This document shows positions 28,335-29,988 of a DNA stretch of 29,988 bases, piece by piece. The number at the start of each line of letters is the position of its first letter. The stretch's first letter is position 1. The DNA lies in contig DCFP01000144.1 of NCBI GenBank assembly GCA_002319925.1, positions 1-29,988 on the forward strand. The letters are read 5' to 3'. The notes beneath the pieces were generated by a model. The model saw only the letters and a list, made by a program, of their open reading frames with translations, made no database searches and had not been told where the DNA came from. Origin of the DNA: Holophagaceae bacterium UBA1801 (lineage in GTDB: Bacteria; Acidobacteriota; Holophagae; Holophagales; Holophagaceae). A program made the translations under genes and the position numbers.

Positions 28335-29855
28335 CTACTCGGCGGCAGCGTCCTTCTTCTTCGTCGTACGCTTGGGCTTGGCTGCCTTCTCCTCCTGAAC
28401 CGGCTCGTGATCGTGATCGCAATCGGGGCCGTGGACATGCTCTTCAGCGGCGACGACAGCGGTGGGCTCTCCGCCTTCCTGGGCTTCGAAATCGCCACCC
28501 TCGACCCCACCCGCGTCAAACCGTGCCGTGGGGGTTCCGGCTTCCTTCTTGCGCTCCGCTTCCAGCAAAGCCTCGAAGGCGGCCTTGTCCAGGAGCTCCT
28601 CGGTGATCTTGGAGAAGGTGAACAGGCGGTCGAAGATCTTGTCCGTGCGGAGGCGACCCTTGAATTCGTTGAGGGCGCCGCGCTTTTCCAGATCTTCCTT
28701 CACGACCTGGAAGGACTTCTTGATGTCGTTCTCTTCCATGAACTTCCTGACATCGGCTTCGATCTCCTCGTCGGAGACTTCGATGTTCTCGGCATTGCCG
28801 ATGGCCTGGAGCAGGTAGCCCGAACGCACGGCCTTCTCGGCGTCCCGCATGCGGCTCTGGCGATAGGCGCTCCAGTTGACCTTCCTGGGGTCCATGCCCT
28901 GGCGGGCCACGGCGTTGGCGAACTCCTGGCAGAAGTCGTCCAGCTGCAGTGCGGTCATGGAGGAGGGAACTTCGAAGGGAGTCTTGTCCAGCAGCTCGTC
29001 GAGCATGTTGCTCTGGGCCCGGGAGACGGCATCGCGCTCGGCGGCTTCTTCCAGATCCTTGCGGATGAAATCCTTCACGCCCTGGAGCGTCTCGTAGTTG
29101 CCCATGTCCTTGGCAAACTCGTCGTTGAGCTCAGGCACTTCCCGCTTGCGCAGGTCCTTGCACAGCACCTCGTAGACCACCGGCTTGCCCGCCATGGCGC
29201 GGTTGGCGTCATCCTCGGGAATGCTGATCGTGAACTTCCGCCGTTCGTCGACCTTCATCCCGATCACTTCCTTGTCGAAGGCGCGCTCGCCGGCCAGCTG
29301 GATGACCTGGTCCTTGAATTCCTGGGCTTTGAGGCCCTGAGGCTTCACCTTGATGTCAAAGGTGCCGTAGAAGCCTTCGGCAGCGGGCTCTTCCACCGGG
29401 ATGAACTTGGCGGCCTTCTGACGCAGTCCCTCGAGATGCTCTTCCACAGCCGCATCATCGATGAGCCGCTTCTGCTTGAGAACGGGCATGCCCTTGTAGT
29501 CAGCAAGCTTGACCTCGGGAGCCACGTCGAAGAGGGCGTTGAAGGAACCATCCTGGCCTTCCCTCAGCTCCACCTTCTCGAGGGCGGGGCGGGAAATGGG
29601 CTGAGCACCGGCAGTGGTGGCCGCGTTCCAGAAATGCTTGTTCACGAGGTTCTCGGTGACCTCAGCCTGGATCTCGCGCTCGAAGCGGGCGAGCAACACG
29701 TCCTTGGGAGCCTTGCCGGGGCGGAAACCGGGGATCTTGGCCTTGGGCGCGAGTTTGGCGAGAACCTTCCCGAACTCCTCGCTTACTTCGGCGGCAGGCA
29801 CAGTGACCTGGATGGATTTTCGGGTGGATGTGTGATGGGTGAGGTTGGCCTGCAT
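28335..29855 (-). CDS. tig: Trigger factor (ribosome-bound chaperone) with extended His/Lys-rich tail
   Basis: From the ATG at 29855 (AGGAG five bases upstream) the protein has 506 residues, longer than the usual 430 or so. The N-terminal ribosome-binding domain has the signature GFRPGKAPKDVL. The FKBP-like domain follows (FYGTFDIKVKPQGLKAQEF, AFDKEVIGMKVDERRKFTISIP), then the helical C-domain (VPELNDEFAKDMG, KTPFEVPSSMTALQLDDFCQE, YLLQAIGNAENIEVSDEEIEADVRKF). The extra length is a C-terminal tail of about 55 residues: acidic, then HVHGPDCDHDHE, then a Lys/Thr/Ala-rich end. An upstream start in the same frame would overlap tRNA-Leu and is rejected. Neither clpP nor clpX is visible downstream; the convergent alpha-2-macroglobulin gene is there instead. 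Confidence 0.95.
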   Translation of the reverse strand: MQANLTHHTSTRKSIQVTVPAAEVSEEFGKVLAKLAPKAKIPGFRPGKAPKDVLLARFEREIQAEVTENLVNKHFWNAATTAGAQPISRPALEKVELREGQDGSFNALFDVAPEVKLADYKGMPVLKQKRLIDDAAVEEHLEGLRQKAAKFIPVEEPAAEGFYGTFDIKVKPQGLKAQEFKDQVIQLAGERAFDKEVIGMKVDERRKFTISIPEDDANRAMAGKPVVYEVLCKDLRKREVPELNDEFAKDMGNYETLQGVKDFIRKDLEEAAERDAVSRAQSNMLDELLDKTPFEVPSSMTALQLDDFCQEFANAVARQGMDPRKVNWSAYRQSRMRDAEKAVRSGYLLQAIGNAENIEVSDEEIEADVRKFMEENDIKKSFQVVKEDLEKRGALNEFKGRLRTDKIFDRLFTFSKITEELLDKAAFEALLEAERKKEAGTPTARFDAGGVEGGDFEAQEGGEPTAVVAAEEHVHGPDCDHDHEPVQEEKAAKPKRTTKKKDAAAE

Positions 29856-29903
29856 GGGTGCTCCTGGATTGCAGTTGAGTTGCGCGTGAAGAAGTCTGGC
29901 AAT

Positions 29904-29988
29904 TGGTGCGAACGGAGGGACTCGAACCCTCACGGCTTTCACCGCTGGAACCTAAATCCAGTGCGTCTACCAGTTCCGCCACGTTCGC
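29904..29988 (-). tRNA. tRNA-Leu (anticodon UAG)
   Basis: On the minus strand the acceptor stem GCGAACG (29988-29982) pairs with CGTTCGC (29914-29908). The anticodon arm is CTGGA-TTTAGGT-TCCAG with anticodon TAG. A variable arm between it and the T arm (GAGGG-TTCGAGT-CCCTC) marks a class II tRNA. CCA is encoded (29906-29904). The gene ends exactly at the window edge and appears complete at 85 bases. Trigger factor begins 48 bases after it on the same strand. Confidence 0.95.

Noticed and set aside
26938..28422. Minus-strand open frame of 494 codons running through the 25-bp inverted repeat
   Set aside because: It overlaps the end of trigger factor in another frame and the macroglobulin gene, with no motif or ribosome site.
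29856..29942. Longer start for trigger factor
   Set aside because: It would overlap tRNA-Leu. The ATG at 29855 has AGGAG at the right distance and matches the family start.

Overview
The window is GC-rich, densely packed bacterial DNA with good Shine-Dalgarno sites and short operons on both strands. The gene set suggests a Gram-negative, diderm bacterium: a lipid A deacylase of PagL type, a penicillin-binding protein 1C, a periplasmic alpha-2-macroglobulin, and a transcarboxylase-type biotin enzyme. My best guess is an acidobacterium of the Holophaga/Geothrix kind. That is inference from gene content and style, not from a marker gene.

Left part (1-5306, mostly + strand). The window opens inside a biotin-dependent carboxyltransferase subunit. 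It is followed by a small cupin, a 5S-type (pyruvate/oxaloacetate) carboxyltransferase and a biotin carrier protein, ending at a clear terminator. Together these are the parts of a methylmalonyl-CoA:pyruvate transcarboxylase or a related decarboxylase. Next come cytidylate kinase with a tightly coupled membrane protein carrying an HExGH motif, and a two-helix extracytoplasmic sensor that ends in a Cys-rich module without an enzymatic output domain.

Middle (5326-14374, mostly - strand). This holds a small heat-shock protein with a promoter and a structured leader, MogA, a PagL-like outer-membrane enzyme (+), a small basic unknown protein, RtcB RNA ligase with a possible frameshifted small gene in front of it, tRNA-Gln, a 51-residue unknown protein followed at once by a perfect three-way-junction fold, an NrtR-like regulator with a dead Nudix box, a divergent class I aminotransferase (+), and a coupled SPFH-protein/NAD-kinase-like pair.

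Right part (14565-29988). Three consecutive + strand genes fill 13.6 kb: pbpC, a 1,713-residue secreted protein built from repeated beta-sandwich-like units, and a 1,974-residue thioester alpha-2-macroglobulin. The pbpC/alpha-2-macroglobulin pairing is known. The giant protein inserted between them is not one I recognise, and it is the best candidate here for an undescribed component. A 25-bp perfect inverted repeat separates this block from trigger factor (-), which carries a His-rich tail, and from tRNA-Leu. No stretch longer than 300 bases lacks a gene. The longest gaps (about 5779-6040, 9464-9682 and 9757-9989) hold promoters and inverted repeats, which are listed. I saw no insertion sequence, CRISPR array or phage gene.
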